Shown here: positions 7,606-14,777 of the stretch, in pieces | Numbering within the stretch: position 1 is the stretch's first letter | Layout of the letters: each line of letters opens with the position of its first letter | DNA from: a virus | Virus record (IMG/VR): IMGVR_UViG_3300017969_000140 | Location: 1-24,486 of that record | Strand: one strand, 5' to 3' | DNA length: 24,486 bases | Made by a program: the position numbers and the translations under genes | Notes under the pieces: generated by a model | The model's input: the letters and a program-made list of their open reading frames with translations, nothing else | Databases searched by the model: none | What the model was told of the DNA's origin: nothing

Positions 7606-8040
7606 ATGTTTACTAGCACACAGGGCTCTTCTGATCGTCTGGCAGTCTGGCGAAAACTAAGACAAGACAACAATTCTGCAGAACTAGAAACCCTTCTGGA
7701 AAGTTTCTCTCAGATTAAGTTACTTCCCAGATATATTGATTTCTATACACCAAAAAGTTGGCCAAATGTATTTGATATTGTATCTGAGGGATACTTTTGT
7801 CAGAGCGGTGTATCGTTAGTCTTAGCGGCTACACTCTACCATAAAAAGATCATTAATACTGAGACTATACAATTTGACGCGATAAGTAACCATGTCAACG
7901 GAGTAGAAGGCTTAGTTATAGTTGATGGTGACGACTGCTATAATTTTTATCGTGACAGAGTTGTACCTGTATCCTACATGCGAAAAAACTCTGTCTGCTA
8001 TGCCTCTCACATTATAACAATAGATAAACTTTTTGATTGA
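7606..8040 (+). CDS. Hypothetical protein (144 aa) after the fibre-like gene
   Basis: The 144 residues begin seven bases after the fibre-like gene and have no clear Shine-Dalgarno, so translation may be coupled. Residues 1-40 look helical. The middle contains the distinctive stretch DFYTPKSWPNVFDIVSEGYF followed by CQSGVSLVLAATL, and the C-terminal half alternates strand and loop. There is no signal peptide or catalytic triad. The WPNVFDIV segment looks like a conserved core, and I believe similar proteins occur in marine T4-like phages, but I know no function. The nrdA promoter begins in its last codons. Confidence 0.7.
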   Translation: MFTSTQGSSDRLAVWRKLRQDNNSAELETLLESFSQIKLLPRYIDFYTPKSWPNVFDIVSEGYFCQSGVSLVLAATLYHKKIINTETIQFDAISNHVNGVEGLVIVDGDDCYNFYRDRVVPVSYMRKNSVCYASHIITIDKLFD

Positions 8041-8065
8041 CCGGATAAGTAGTATGTAGTATAAT
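8037..8065 (+). promoter_or_regulatory. Sigma70-like promoter for the nrd operon
   Basis: TTGACC (8037-8042) is followed by exactly 17 bases and a perfect TATAAT (8060-8065). The predicted start is about 8072, so the leader would be 12 bases to the ATG at 8084 or 30 bases to the ATG at 8102. Confidence 0.75.
8044..8051 (+). promoter_or_regulatory. Possible late-type octamer GATAAGTA inside the nrdA promoter spacer
   Basis: GATAAGTA differs from TATAAATA at two bases and lies within the spacer of the sigma70-like promoter. If used, nrdA would have nested early and late promoters. The same AAGTA variant occurs at 16341 and 20544. Confidence 0.35.
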
Positions 8066-8086
8066 AACTTGTCGGGAATACACATG
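8053..8086 (+). promoter_or_regulatory. Possible hairpin over the nrdA start
   Basis: ATGT (8054-8057), a bulged A and GTAT (8059-8062) pair with ATAC (8078-8081) and ACAT (8082-8085); a T-G wobble (8053 with 8086) covers the last base of the ATG at 8084. The loop holds CGGGA (8073-8077). The 5' arm overlaps the -10 box, so part of the match may be fortuitous. Confidence 0.35.
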
Positions 8087-10402
8087 AACACAGGAAATAA
8101 AATGTCGAAACAAATTTTGATCACAAAAAGAGATGGTCGCAAGGAAGAACTAGAACTCGATAAGTTACACAAGGTTGTATTTTATGCCTGTGAAGATATC
8201 ACAGGTGTTAGTGCATCAGAAGTAGAAATCAAAAGCCACATACAATTCTATAGTGGTATTACATCTAGCGATATCCAAGAAACACTAATTAAAAGTGCGG
8301 CAGATCTTATATCTGAAGAAACACCTAATTATCAGTTCGTTGCTGGAAGATTAATTAACTACCATTTACGTAAGCAGGTATATGGACAATTTGAGCCCCC
8401 TTGCCTTTGTGATATTATTCAGGTAAACATTGATCGAGGTTTTTACGATCCAGAAATTTTAGAGAAATTTACAAAGGCTGAAATAGATGAACTCAGCGAC
8501 TACATTGTCCATAGTCGCGATAACAATTTAACTTATGCTGCAATGGAACAATTCCGTGGCAAGTATCTTGTGCAGAATAGAGCAACTGGTGAAATTTTTG
8601 AAACACCACAAGTTGCATATATGTTAATTGCCGCCACATTGTTTGCAGATTATCCTGCAGAAACAAGACTACAATGGATTAAAGATTATTATGATGCAAT
8701 TAGTTTACATCGTATTAGTCTTCCTACTCCTGTTATGGCTGGTGTACGAACTCCACAACGACAGTTTAGCAGTTGTGTTCTTATTGAAACTAATGACAGT
8801 CTCGACAGTATTAATGCTACTACCAGCAGTATTGTTAAGTATGTAAGTCAAAAAGCAGGTATTGGCATTGGTGCAGGTAGTATTAGGGCAATTGGTTCCC
8901 CTATTAGGAGCGGAGACGCAACTCACACAGGAGTTATTCCCTTCTATAAATTATTCCAATCAGCAGTTAAAAGTTGTAGCCAAGGTGGTGTAAGAGGCGG
9001 TGCCGCTACATTATACTATCCAATTTGGCACTATGAAATTGAAGACATGCTGGTACTAAAGAACAACAAAGGCACAGAAGAAAATCGTGTACGTCATATG
9101 GATTACGGTGTGCAGTTTAACAAACTGATGTATGAGAGACTGCTCAGTGGCGGCGACATCACACTGTTTTCTCCGCATGATGTGCCGGGATTATATGACG
9201 CATTCTACGCAGACCAAGACAAGTTTAAAGAGTTATACGAAACTGCAGAACGTAACACACGCCTACGCAAAAAAACTATTAAAGCAGTAGATTTGTTTAG
9301 TTCGTTTGTACAAGAGCGTAAAGATACAGGCCGTGTATATTTAATGAATGTCGACCATGCTAATACGCATAGCAGTTTTGATGAGAGTGTTGCACCTGTG
9401 CGTATGAGTAATTTGTGTTGCGAAATAGATTTACCAACTACACCGCTTAACAGCACAAGTGATGAAAACGGTGAGATAGCATTGTGTACATTAAGTGCTA
9501 TTAATTGGGGTAACATTAAAAGCCCATCAGACTTCCAGAAGCCCTGCGAGCTTGCTGTTCGAGGCTTAGACGCACTACTAGACTACCAGAAATATCCAGT
9601 ACTAGCCGCAGAGCTTGCCACAATGAAACGCAGACCATTAGGCATTGGTATTATCAATTTTGCATTTTGGTTGGCTAAAAATGATACAAACTATCAGGAT
9701 CCTAACTTGGAACTTGTCGACGAGTGGGCAGAAGCATGGAGTTATTATTTGATCAAAGCCAGTGCTGACCTAGCAGCAGAAAAAGGTGCTTGCCCTGGTA
9801 CTCCAGAAACAAAATATGGGCAAGGTATTACGCCTAATCAAACATACAAAAAGGACGTTGACGAACTTGTTAAACACCAAGAGCGTATGGATTGGAAAGG
9901 ATTACGTAAGCAGTTAGCAGAAACAGGTATTCGTAACAGCACATTGATGGCATTGATGCCTGCAGAAACTTCTGCACAAATTTCAAACAGCACAAACGGT
10001 ATTGAACCACCACGCAGTTATGTGAGCATCAAGCAAAGCAAACATGGTGTGTTAAAGCAGGTTGTGCCGCAGTATGCTAAACTTAAAAACAAGTATGATT
10101 TGTTATGGGATCAAAAGTCACCAGAAGGCTACTTGAAAATTTGTGCTGTATTGCAAAAGTATATTGACCAAGGTATCAGTGTAAACACCAGTTACAATCC
10201 GGAGCACTTTGAGGACGAGAAAGTGCCAATGAGTGTTTTACTACAACACTTGATTATGTTTTACAAGTATGGTGGTAAGCAACTTTATTACAATAACACT
10301 TATGACGGCCAAGGAGAAATAGATATACACAAAGAGGAATCTGTTACAGAGCTCACCACAATCATAGTCGAAGATGATGATTGTGAAAGTTGTAAAATAT
10401 GA
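8084..10402 (+). CDS. nrdA: Ribonucleotide reductase class Ia, alpha subunit
   Basis: The 772-residue protein reduces ribonucleoside diphosphates to deoxy forms for phage DNA synthesis. An ATP-cone domain (ITKRDGRKEELELDKL onward) is at the N-terminus. The active-site elements are all present: SSCVLIETND (first redox Cys), SNLCCEIDLP (Asn, thiyl-radical Cys and Glu), ALCTLSAINWG (second redox Cys), LYYNNTYDG (tyrosine pair of the radical path) and a C-terminal CESCKI shuttle pair. E. coli NrdA has 761 residues. The ATG at 8084 follows CGGGA by six bases; the ATG at 8102 after CAGGA is an alternative giving 766 residues. The stop overlaps the next ATG. Confidence 0.97.
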   Translation: MNTGNKMSKQILITKRDGRKEELELDKLHKVVFYACEDITGVSASEVEIKSHIQFYSGITSSDIQETLIKSAADLISEETPNYQFVAGRLINYHLRKQVYGQFEPPCLCDIIQVNIDRGFYDPEILEKFTKAEIDELSDYIVHSRDNNLTYAAMEQFRGKYLVQNRATGEIFETPQVAYMLIAATLFADYPAETRLQWIKDYYDAISLHRISLPTPVMAGVRTPQRQFSSCVLIETNDSLDSINATTSSIVKYVSQKAGIGIGAGSIRAIGSPIRSGDATHTGVIPFYKLFQSAVKSCSQGGVRGGAATLYYPIWHYEIEDMLVLKNNKGTEENRVRHMDYGVQFNKLMYERLLSGGDITLFSPHDVPGLYDAFYADQDKFKELYETAERNTRLRKKTIKAVDLFSSFVQERKDTGRVYLMNVDHANTHSSFDESVAPVRMSNLCCEIDLPTTPLNSTSDENGEIALCTLSAINWGNIKSPSDFQKPCELAVRGLDALLDYQKYPVLAAELATMKRRPLGIGIINFAFWLAKNDTNYQDPNLELVDEWAEAWSYYLIKASADLAAEKGACPGTPETKYGQGITPNQTYKKDVDELVKHQERMDWKGLRKQLAETGIRNSTLMALMPAETSAQISNSTNGIEPPRSYVSIKQSKHGVLKQVVPQYAKLKNKYDLLWDQKSPEGYLKICAVLQKYIDQGISVNTSYNPEHFEDEKVPMSVLLQHLIMFYKYGGKQLYYNNTYDGQGEIDIHKEESVTELTTIIVEDDDCESCKI

Positions 10403-11202
10403 GAAAGTATTTTTTGCAGCCTGCGAGCGATATCGGTGCCTGCCAGCCTACAATTTATGTTAATGAAAACAGAGGCATAGTTGTTGCAGTACCTTATAAA
10501 AATGGTACATCAACTATGGAGACTCTCATCAACGGATGGGGGTGGGCTGACGGTTTGTTACCAGACAGAAAAGAATGGAAGGAATTAAAATTAACAGGCG
10601 ACGGTTTAGAACTTAATTATATAAAGGCTATACATGTTATATTAAGAGACCCTTTAGAACGTGCTCAAAGTAATATCACAATGCAGATGACGCGGGCAGT
10701 TGAGCAAGGGTTGGTAATAACATCAGAAAATTTTAGGAATTTAGAATGGTGTATTGACGGACATGGAACGCCACAATGGGTTTTGATACCAGGATTAGTT
10801 ACAAGAGAATGGCAGGAATATATGCGTAGAATCAATGTTTTACGAAAACATGGATTTTGTTTGCTAGGACCAACACAAAACCACGGCATAATTGAGGGTG
10901 CTACAATAGCATTACAAAGTTGGAACGAAGTTGCAGAATTCCTTAAACCAGTAAAGGCAATGTCTTTTTTACATAAATTTTGGTATACATATTCCGGCCA
11001 ACAAAACAACACAATACAAGAAATTTTTAAAAGTTTAGGTTACGATATAAATATAAAACGAGAGCATGATTTTAGAACATATAATACAGAAGGCTATGAA
11101 AAAACTAGCGATGATATGATTACATACTTAAAAACAGTTTATAAAGCAGATTATAATTTTATAAAGCAAGTGCAGATGGAGAACACAAATGTCAGTATTT
11201 GA
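10399..11202 (+). CDS. Sulfotransferase-like protein inside the nrd operon
   Basis: The gene encodes 267 residues. VVAVPYKNGTSTMETLI (28-44) resembles the PAPS 5'-phosphosulfate loop of sulfotransferases (PKxGTT type). HVILRDPLERAQSN (79-92) resembles the 3'-phosphate-binding RdPxeRxxS motif. The order and roughly 45-residue spacing fit that fold. A sulfotransferase would move sulfate from PAPS to a glycan, lipid or other acceptor; the acceptor cannot be read. The ATG overlaps the nrdA stop (ATGA) and the 3' end overlaps nrdB by 14 bases, so the three genes are co-translated. It is unrelated to ribonucleotide reduction by sequence. Family assignment is moderate. Confidence 0.6.
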   Translation: MRKYFLQPASDIGACQPTIYVNENRGIVVAVPYKNGTSTMETLINGWGWADGLLPDRKEWKELKLTGDGLELNYIKAIHVILRDPLERAQSNITMQMTRAVEQGLVITSENFRNLEWCIDGHGTPQWVLIPGLVTREWQEYMRRINVLRKHGFCLLGPTQNHGIIEGATIALQSWNEVAEFLKPVKAMSFLHKFWYTYSGQQNNTIQEIFKSLGYDINIKREHDFRTYNTEGYEKTSDDMITYLKTVYKADYNFIKQVQMENTNVSI

Positions 11203-12280
11203 CGCAACAAAAAAACAGGACCACACCAAGGCTAAAATGTTTTTAGATACTTCTGGTGGTGTAACTATACAAAGATATGATACATTAAAATACAGACAGT
11301 TTGATAAACTCACTGATAAACAATTAGGTTTCTTCTGGCGTCCAGAAGAAGTAGACATCAGTCGTGATAGCAAAGACTTTAAAGATCTAACTGAGCATGA
11401 ACAACATATTTTTACCAGCAATTTAAAGAGACAAATATTGTTAGACAGTGTACAAGGTCGCTCACCTAACCTCGCTTTCTTGCCTATTGTTAGTTTACCC
11501 GAATTAGAAACCTGGATTGAAACTTGGGCGTTTAGTGAAACTATTCACAGTAGAAGTTATACGCATATTATCAGAAACATATATGCAGATCCAAGCAAAG
11601 TGTTTGATGAAATGATGTACGTGAATGAAATTGTTAGTTGCAGTAATAGTATTACAAAATATTATGATGAGCTGATTGATTGTAACAATCCAAAAAATAA
11701 AAAGTATGGAACATATGAGCATAAAAAAGCATTATGGTTAGCACTTATGAGTGTAAACATATTAGAAGGTGTTCGCTTTTATGTGTCGTTCGCTTGTTCG
11801 TGGGCATTTGCCGAATTAAAGAAGATGGAAGGTAATGCCAAGATAATTAAATTAATAGCCAGAGATGAAAACGTGCATATGGCTAGTACACAGCAAATGC
11901 TGAAATTCTTACCGCAAGATGATAAAGACTTTGCTAAGATTAAAACAGAAACAGAAGATCTTTGCATAGAGTTGTTTATGGATGCAGTAAAGCAAGAAAA
12001 AGATTGGGCTGAATACTTGTTTAAAGATGGATCAATGATAGGACTTAATAGTCAATTATTGAAAGAGTACGTGGAATGGATTGCTGCAAAACGTATGAGA
12101 GCAGTAGGATTAACAGCACCATACAGTGTAAGTGCAAGTAATCCACTACCGTGGACACAAAAATGGATCTCTGGTGGAGAGGTGCAAGTTGCACCACAAG
12201 AAACAGAAATTAGTTCTTATGTTATTGGCGGCACCAAGCAAGACGTAACTGAGGACACATTTAAAGGAATGAGTTTATAA
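11189..12280 (+). CDS. nrdB: Ribonucleotide reductase class Ia, beta subunit
   Basis: The gene encodes 363 residues of the diiron-tyrosyl radical subunit that partners NrdA. The iron ligands are visible: Asp86 in LLDSVQGRSP, Glu117 and His120 in WAFSETIHSRSY, the Glu of NILEGVRFY, and the Glu and His of ARDENVHMAS. The radical tyrosine is Tyr124. The core is very close to the E. coli pattern with numbering shifted by two. The ATG follows a GGAG site at 11177-11180 and lies within the end of the sulfotransferase-like gene. The TAA overlaps the glutaredoxin ATG by one base. Confidence 0.97.
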   Translation: MSVFDATKKQDHTKAKMFLDTSGGVTIQRYDTLKYRQFDKLTDKQLGFFWRPEEVDISRDSKDFKDLTEHEQHIFTSNLKRQILLDSVQGRSPNLAFLPIVSLPELETWIETWAFSETIHSRSYTHIIRNIYADPSKVFDEMMYVNEIVSCSNSITKYYDELIDCNNPKNKKYGTYEHKKALWLALMSVNILEGVRFYVSFACSWAFAELKKMEGNAKIIKLIARDENVHMASTQQMLKFLPQDDKDFAKIKTETEDLCIELFMDAVKQEKDWAEYLFKDGSMIGLNSQLLKEYVEWIAAKRMRAVGLTAPYSVSASNPLPWTQKWISGGEVQVAPQETEISSYVIGGTKQDVTEDTFKGMSL

Positions 12281-12555
12281 TGTTAACAGTATACAGTAAA
12301 AATGATTGTCCTTTTTGTACCATGGCAAAAGGACTTCTAGACACAAAAAATATCGCTTATGAAGAAATCAATATCATGGAAGATACAAATGCAAGAGAAA
12401 TGATTATAAATGCAGGACATAGAACAGTACCACAGATTTATTATAAAGGAGAGATATTTGTTGAAGGTGGATACCAGGGACTCAAGCAGTTAGAACATGA
12501 AGATTTAGTACAAAAATTAAATGAATGCTCTGAAGGTTGGGGCGACAGTCTATGA
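12280..12555 (+). CDS. Glutaredoxin
   Basis: The gene encodes 91 residues, a typical small glutaredoxin. The redox motif CPFC is at residues 11-14, TVPQIY (about 48-53) contains the cis-proline, and a GGYQGL segment (66-71) matches the glutathione-binding GG(Y/F)xdL motif. It would regenerate the C-terminal cysteine pair of NrdA, as T4 NrdC does. It starts on the last base of the nrdB stop and its own TGA overlaps the next ATG, so it is tightly bound to the nrd operon. Confidence 0.93.
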   Translation: MLTVYSKNDCPFCTMAKGLLDTKNIAYEEINIMEDTNAREMIINAGHRTVPQIYYKGEIFVEGGYQGLKQLEHEDLVQKLNECSEGWGDSL

Positions 12556-12875
12556 TAGACGCAACAGAATTTTTAAGTAAAGTAATAACAATCAGAGGAA
12601 TTTCCGGAGAGGAAATCATTGGTACACTATTGGGCGTAGATCTAGACTCTCAAATATATATTGTTAACGAACCCAGACTAGTAGTGATAAATAACAATGA
12701 AGTGACACTACTTCCTTACTTACTAACATGTGATCAAAGTGGCATTGCCATTAACTCGAACACTGTAGTGAGTTTACATCAAACATCTGTTACTATTGCT
12801 AAAGAGTATCAGGAAGTAATTGCAAGTGAGAATCTTGCCAAGGAGACAGTAGACGCTGAACTAGTAGAGGAGTAA
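12552..12875 (+). CDS. Small protein with Sm-like N-terminal half
   Basis: I chose the ATG at 12552, which overlaps the glutaredoxin TGA (ATGA) and gives 107 residues, over an in-frame TTG 15 bases earlier. Residues 6-60 have a short five-strand pattern with SGEEIIGTLLGVDLDSQIYI and VNEPRLVVINNNEVTLLPYL. This resembles the Sm fold (G-x-x-hydrophobic strand, then an I-x-N-P-type turn). The C-terminal third is acidic and helical. An RNA-binding or oligomeric ring role would follow from an Sm fold, but the assignment is by pattern only. It sits between glutaredoxin and iscU. Confidence 0.7.
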   Translation: MIDATEFLSKVITIRGISGEEIIGTLLGVDLDSQIYIVNEPRLVVINNNEVTLLPYLLTCDQSGIAINSNTVVSLHQTSVTIAKEYQEVIASENLAKETVDAELVEE

Positions 12876-12878
12876 TTA

Positions 12879-13355
12879 ATGGCATATTCAGAAAAAGTAG
12901 TAAAAAGATTTGAGGACGTAACAAATAATCCTGCGGCACACGGCGTAGGTAGATTTGACCCTAAAGATCCCACAGTTGCTACAGGAATGACTGGTGCTCC
13001 TGCATGTGGAGATGTCATGAAATTAGACCTTAAACTAGATCCAGAAACAGACACAATCCTTGATGTTAAATTTAAAACATATGGTTGTGGTAGTGCTATT
13101 GCTTCTAGCAGTATGTTTGTGGAAATGCTCAAAGGCAAAACCATCGAAGAAGCCAAACAAATCAAAGACAAAGAAATTGCTGATGCATTAGAACTTCCGC
13201 CTATCAAAATACACTGTTCAGTGTTAGCAGAAGATTCGATCAAACGTGCTATCCAAGACTGGGAAGAAAAGAAAGCAGGTAGAACAACTACTTGGATCGA
13301 AGAGATGCAAAAGAAAGATGACAGCATGATGGGTCACAACAATCCACCGGAGTAA
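12879..13355 (+). CDS. iscU: Fe-S cluster scaffold protein IscU
   Basis: The gene encodes 158 residues with an almost textbook IscU core. GAPACGDVMKL gives Cys43 and Asp45, KTYGCGSAIASSS gives Cys70, and LPPIKIHCSVLAED gives the chaperone-binding LPPxK motif (106-110), His112 and Cys113. IscU assembles 2Fe-2S clusters using sulfur from a cysteine desulfurase and passes them to acceptors. All ligand residues are kept, so it should be functional. The N-terminal region has a small insertion and there is a tail of about 25 residues (134-158) absent in E. coli IscU (128 residues). It starts 3 bases after the preceding stop and lies directly before the PAAR gene. No desulfurase is in the window. 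Confidence 0.93.
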   Translation: MAYSEKVVKRFEDVTNNPAAHGVGRFDPKDPTVATGMTGAPACGDVMKLDLKLDPETDTILDVKFKTYGCGSAIASSSMFVEMLKGKTIEEAKQIKDKEIADALELPPIKIHCSVLAEDSIKRAIQDWEEKKAGRTTTWIEEMQKKDDSMMGHNNPPE

Positions 13356-13358
13356 AAG

Positions 13359-13634
13359 ATGCCAGGAGCATGTAGAGTTTTACAAGACAAATATTTAACC
13401 GGTGTTATACTTGGTCCCGGTGCCCCCACAGTCCTGGTAAACGCTAAACCAGTTAGCACAGAAACTGACAAAATTTCTGCTCATGGCTCACCACCGCATG
13501 CTAAAGCAACAGTAGTTAAAGGATCAACAACTGTTAGAGCTATGGGTAAAGGAATTACTGTTCAGGGAATGAGTCCAGCGACATGTGCACATGTTCCTAC
13601 AACTGGGTCACTTACCGTGCAAGTTGGATTTTAA
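13359..13634 (+). CDS. PAAR-domain spike-tip protein
   Basis: The gene encodes 91 residues and is entirely a PAAR-type domain. It has Gly/Val/Pro-rich short strands, LGPGAPTVLVNAKPVS, an AHGSPPH segment, GSTTVRAMGKGITVQG and a closing CAHVPTTGSLTV. PAAR proteins form the sharp metal-bound cone on the tip of contractile-tail spikes; T4 gp5.4 is the counterpart. His and Cys residues in AHGSPPH and CAHVPTTG are candidate metal ligands. It starts 3 bases after iscU, in the same operon. Its last 23 bases overlap the end of the convergent minus-strand gene. Confidence 0.9.
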   Translation: MPGACRVLQDKYLTGVILGPGAPTVLVNAKPVSTETDKISAHGSPPHAKATVVKGSTTVRAMGKGITVQGMSPATCAHVPTTGSLTVQVGF

Positions 13635-14700
13635 TTTTATCTAAATCTATTTTACTAATTTCTTGTGCGTAGTGTAACAGGCGCATTCTGTAATCATCTA
13701 AACCATCATCAGTAGCATAAGAAAGAAATTGTCCATTAGGTTTGACAACATCTGACTTAGCAAAACGCCAGTCTGTGCACAACATATTCATAAAAGAAAC
13801 ACCCAACGCCATGCTAGGCAGAATGTGTCCTGTTGGACAAAGATACCTATTAGTATCTTCTAGCATTTCTCTGGTAAGATGTATTTTATATTGCTTGTCT
13901 GGAAACAGTTTTGTTATTAATGCCCCATCTAAAATACTTACACCTTCAGGTGGCTTCATAAAAGTTCTTAGAGTATTGTATGCCTCTATAGTTTTAGGCA
14001 GTCTGGATAACTCTGGATCCGGTTCTGGAATAGGGTAAAACTTAGATTGGTGTTCAGTTACTGCCATTAGCATTTCGTGTTCTTGTAAACCTTCAAAGTG
14101 TACAGGAAACACATCATATAACCAATTGGAATTCTCGTCTATAACACTATGGTAATAACCGTTACAGTGTTTTCCTGGAAACACCCTTATAGCAATTTCT
14201 TCATCTTCAGCAAACTGGCAGAATTTTTTAGCATCTTCTATGTTGTGTTGATATAAATTATAATGTACAACAAGTGCTGGCTTACCATTGCGTTTTACGT
14301 CTTTAAGTTCCATTATAGAGGACTTAACAGTTTCAAAATCTTGACCCAAGAAAACTTTACCCATAGTATCTTCCCAGCCATCTATATAGATGTTCACTTC
14401 ACGCTCTTGCCTCTTTAATACTCTTAGTGTAGACTCTTTAAACATTCCATAAGAATCCACTATAACTATAAAAGAGTTTTTAGCACGTAGGAAACGATCC
14501 AAATCCGTCCAATCAGCAGGATCTCCATACATACATTTTAAATGTAACGGCTCTGTGGGCCTACAATATAGTGTTGTTAGGTCGTCGTTAACCAACTCGA
14601 CATCTGGATAATCTCTTCTGCCCCATCTGTGGGCATACCATTCACCTTGTGGTGACGTGGGATCATATATTTGATTTTTTGTGGTGGGATCTACTATCAT
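13612..14700 (-). CDS. Radical-SAM-barrel-like protein lacking the cluster cysteines
   Basis: The gene encodes 362 residues. Residues 50-180 follow the strand and motif order of a radical SAM barrel. PLHLKCMYGDPADWTDLDRF sits where the GGEP motif would be, then NSFIVIVDSYGMF (TNG-like position), EVNIYIDGWED (SIDG-like position) and ALVVHYNLYQHNIEDAKKF. The CxxxCxxC motif that binds the 4Fe-4S cluster is not present near the N-terminus; only Cys46 and Cys56 are there. It may be a pseudoenzyme, a diverged relative or an unrelated alpha/beta protein. A terminator separates it from the protease gene, and a weak late-like octamer ends five bases before its ATG. Confidence 0.65.
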   Translation of the reverse strand: MIVDPTTKNQIYDPTSPQGEWYAHRWGRRDYPDVELVNDDLTTLYCRPTEPLHLKCMYGDPADWTDLDRFLRAKNSFIVIVDSYGMFKESTLRVLKRQEREVNIYIDGWEDTMGKVFLGQDFETVKSSIMELKDVKRNGKPALVVHYNLYQHNIEDAKKFCQFAEDEEIAIRVFPGKHCNGYYHSVIDENSNWLYDVFPVHFEGLQEHEMLMAVTEHQSKFYPIPEPDPELSRLPKTIEAYNTLRTFMKPPEGVSILDGALITKLFPDKQYKIHLTREMLEDTNRYLCPTGHILPSMALGVSFMNMLCTDWRFAKSDVVKPNGQFLSYATDDGLDDYRMRLLHYAQEISKIDLDKIKIQLAR

Positions 14701-14705
14701 AACAC

Positions 14706-14713
14706 TATTTACA
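14706..14713 (-). promoter_or_regulatory. Weak late-type octamer TGTAAATA
   Basis: On the minus strand TGTAAATA ends five bases before the ATG at 14700, the same spacing as the octamers ahead of 139 and 17732. It differs from TATAAATA at one base. There is no Shine-Dalgarno between it and the ATG. Confidence 0.35.
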
Positions 14714-14735
14714 CTGGCTTACAAATTCAAGTCAT

Positions 14736-14757
14736 AAAAAAAGGCGCTGAGCGCCTT
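14736..14757 (-). terminator. Rho-independent terminator of the protease gene
   Basis: On the minus strand AAGGCGC, a three-base TCA loop and GCGCCTT are followed by TTTTT. The seven-pair GC-rich stem lies 20 bases past the protease stop and ahead of the 362-residue gene. Confidence 0.9.
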
Positions 14758-14777
14758 CTTTTATTTTTATATAACTT

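Noticed and set aside
12809-13327. 172-residue open frame on the minus strand over iscU
   Set aside because: It is a shadow of the iscU frame, whose IscU motifs are unmistakable.
14701-14735. Sigma70-like TTGAAT with TAGTGT on the minus strand ahead of the 362-aa gene
   Set aside because: Each box matches only four of six consensus bases; the late-like octamer is at least as good and neither is strong.
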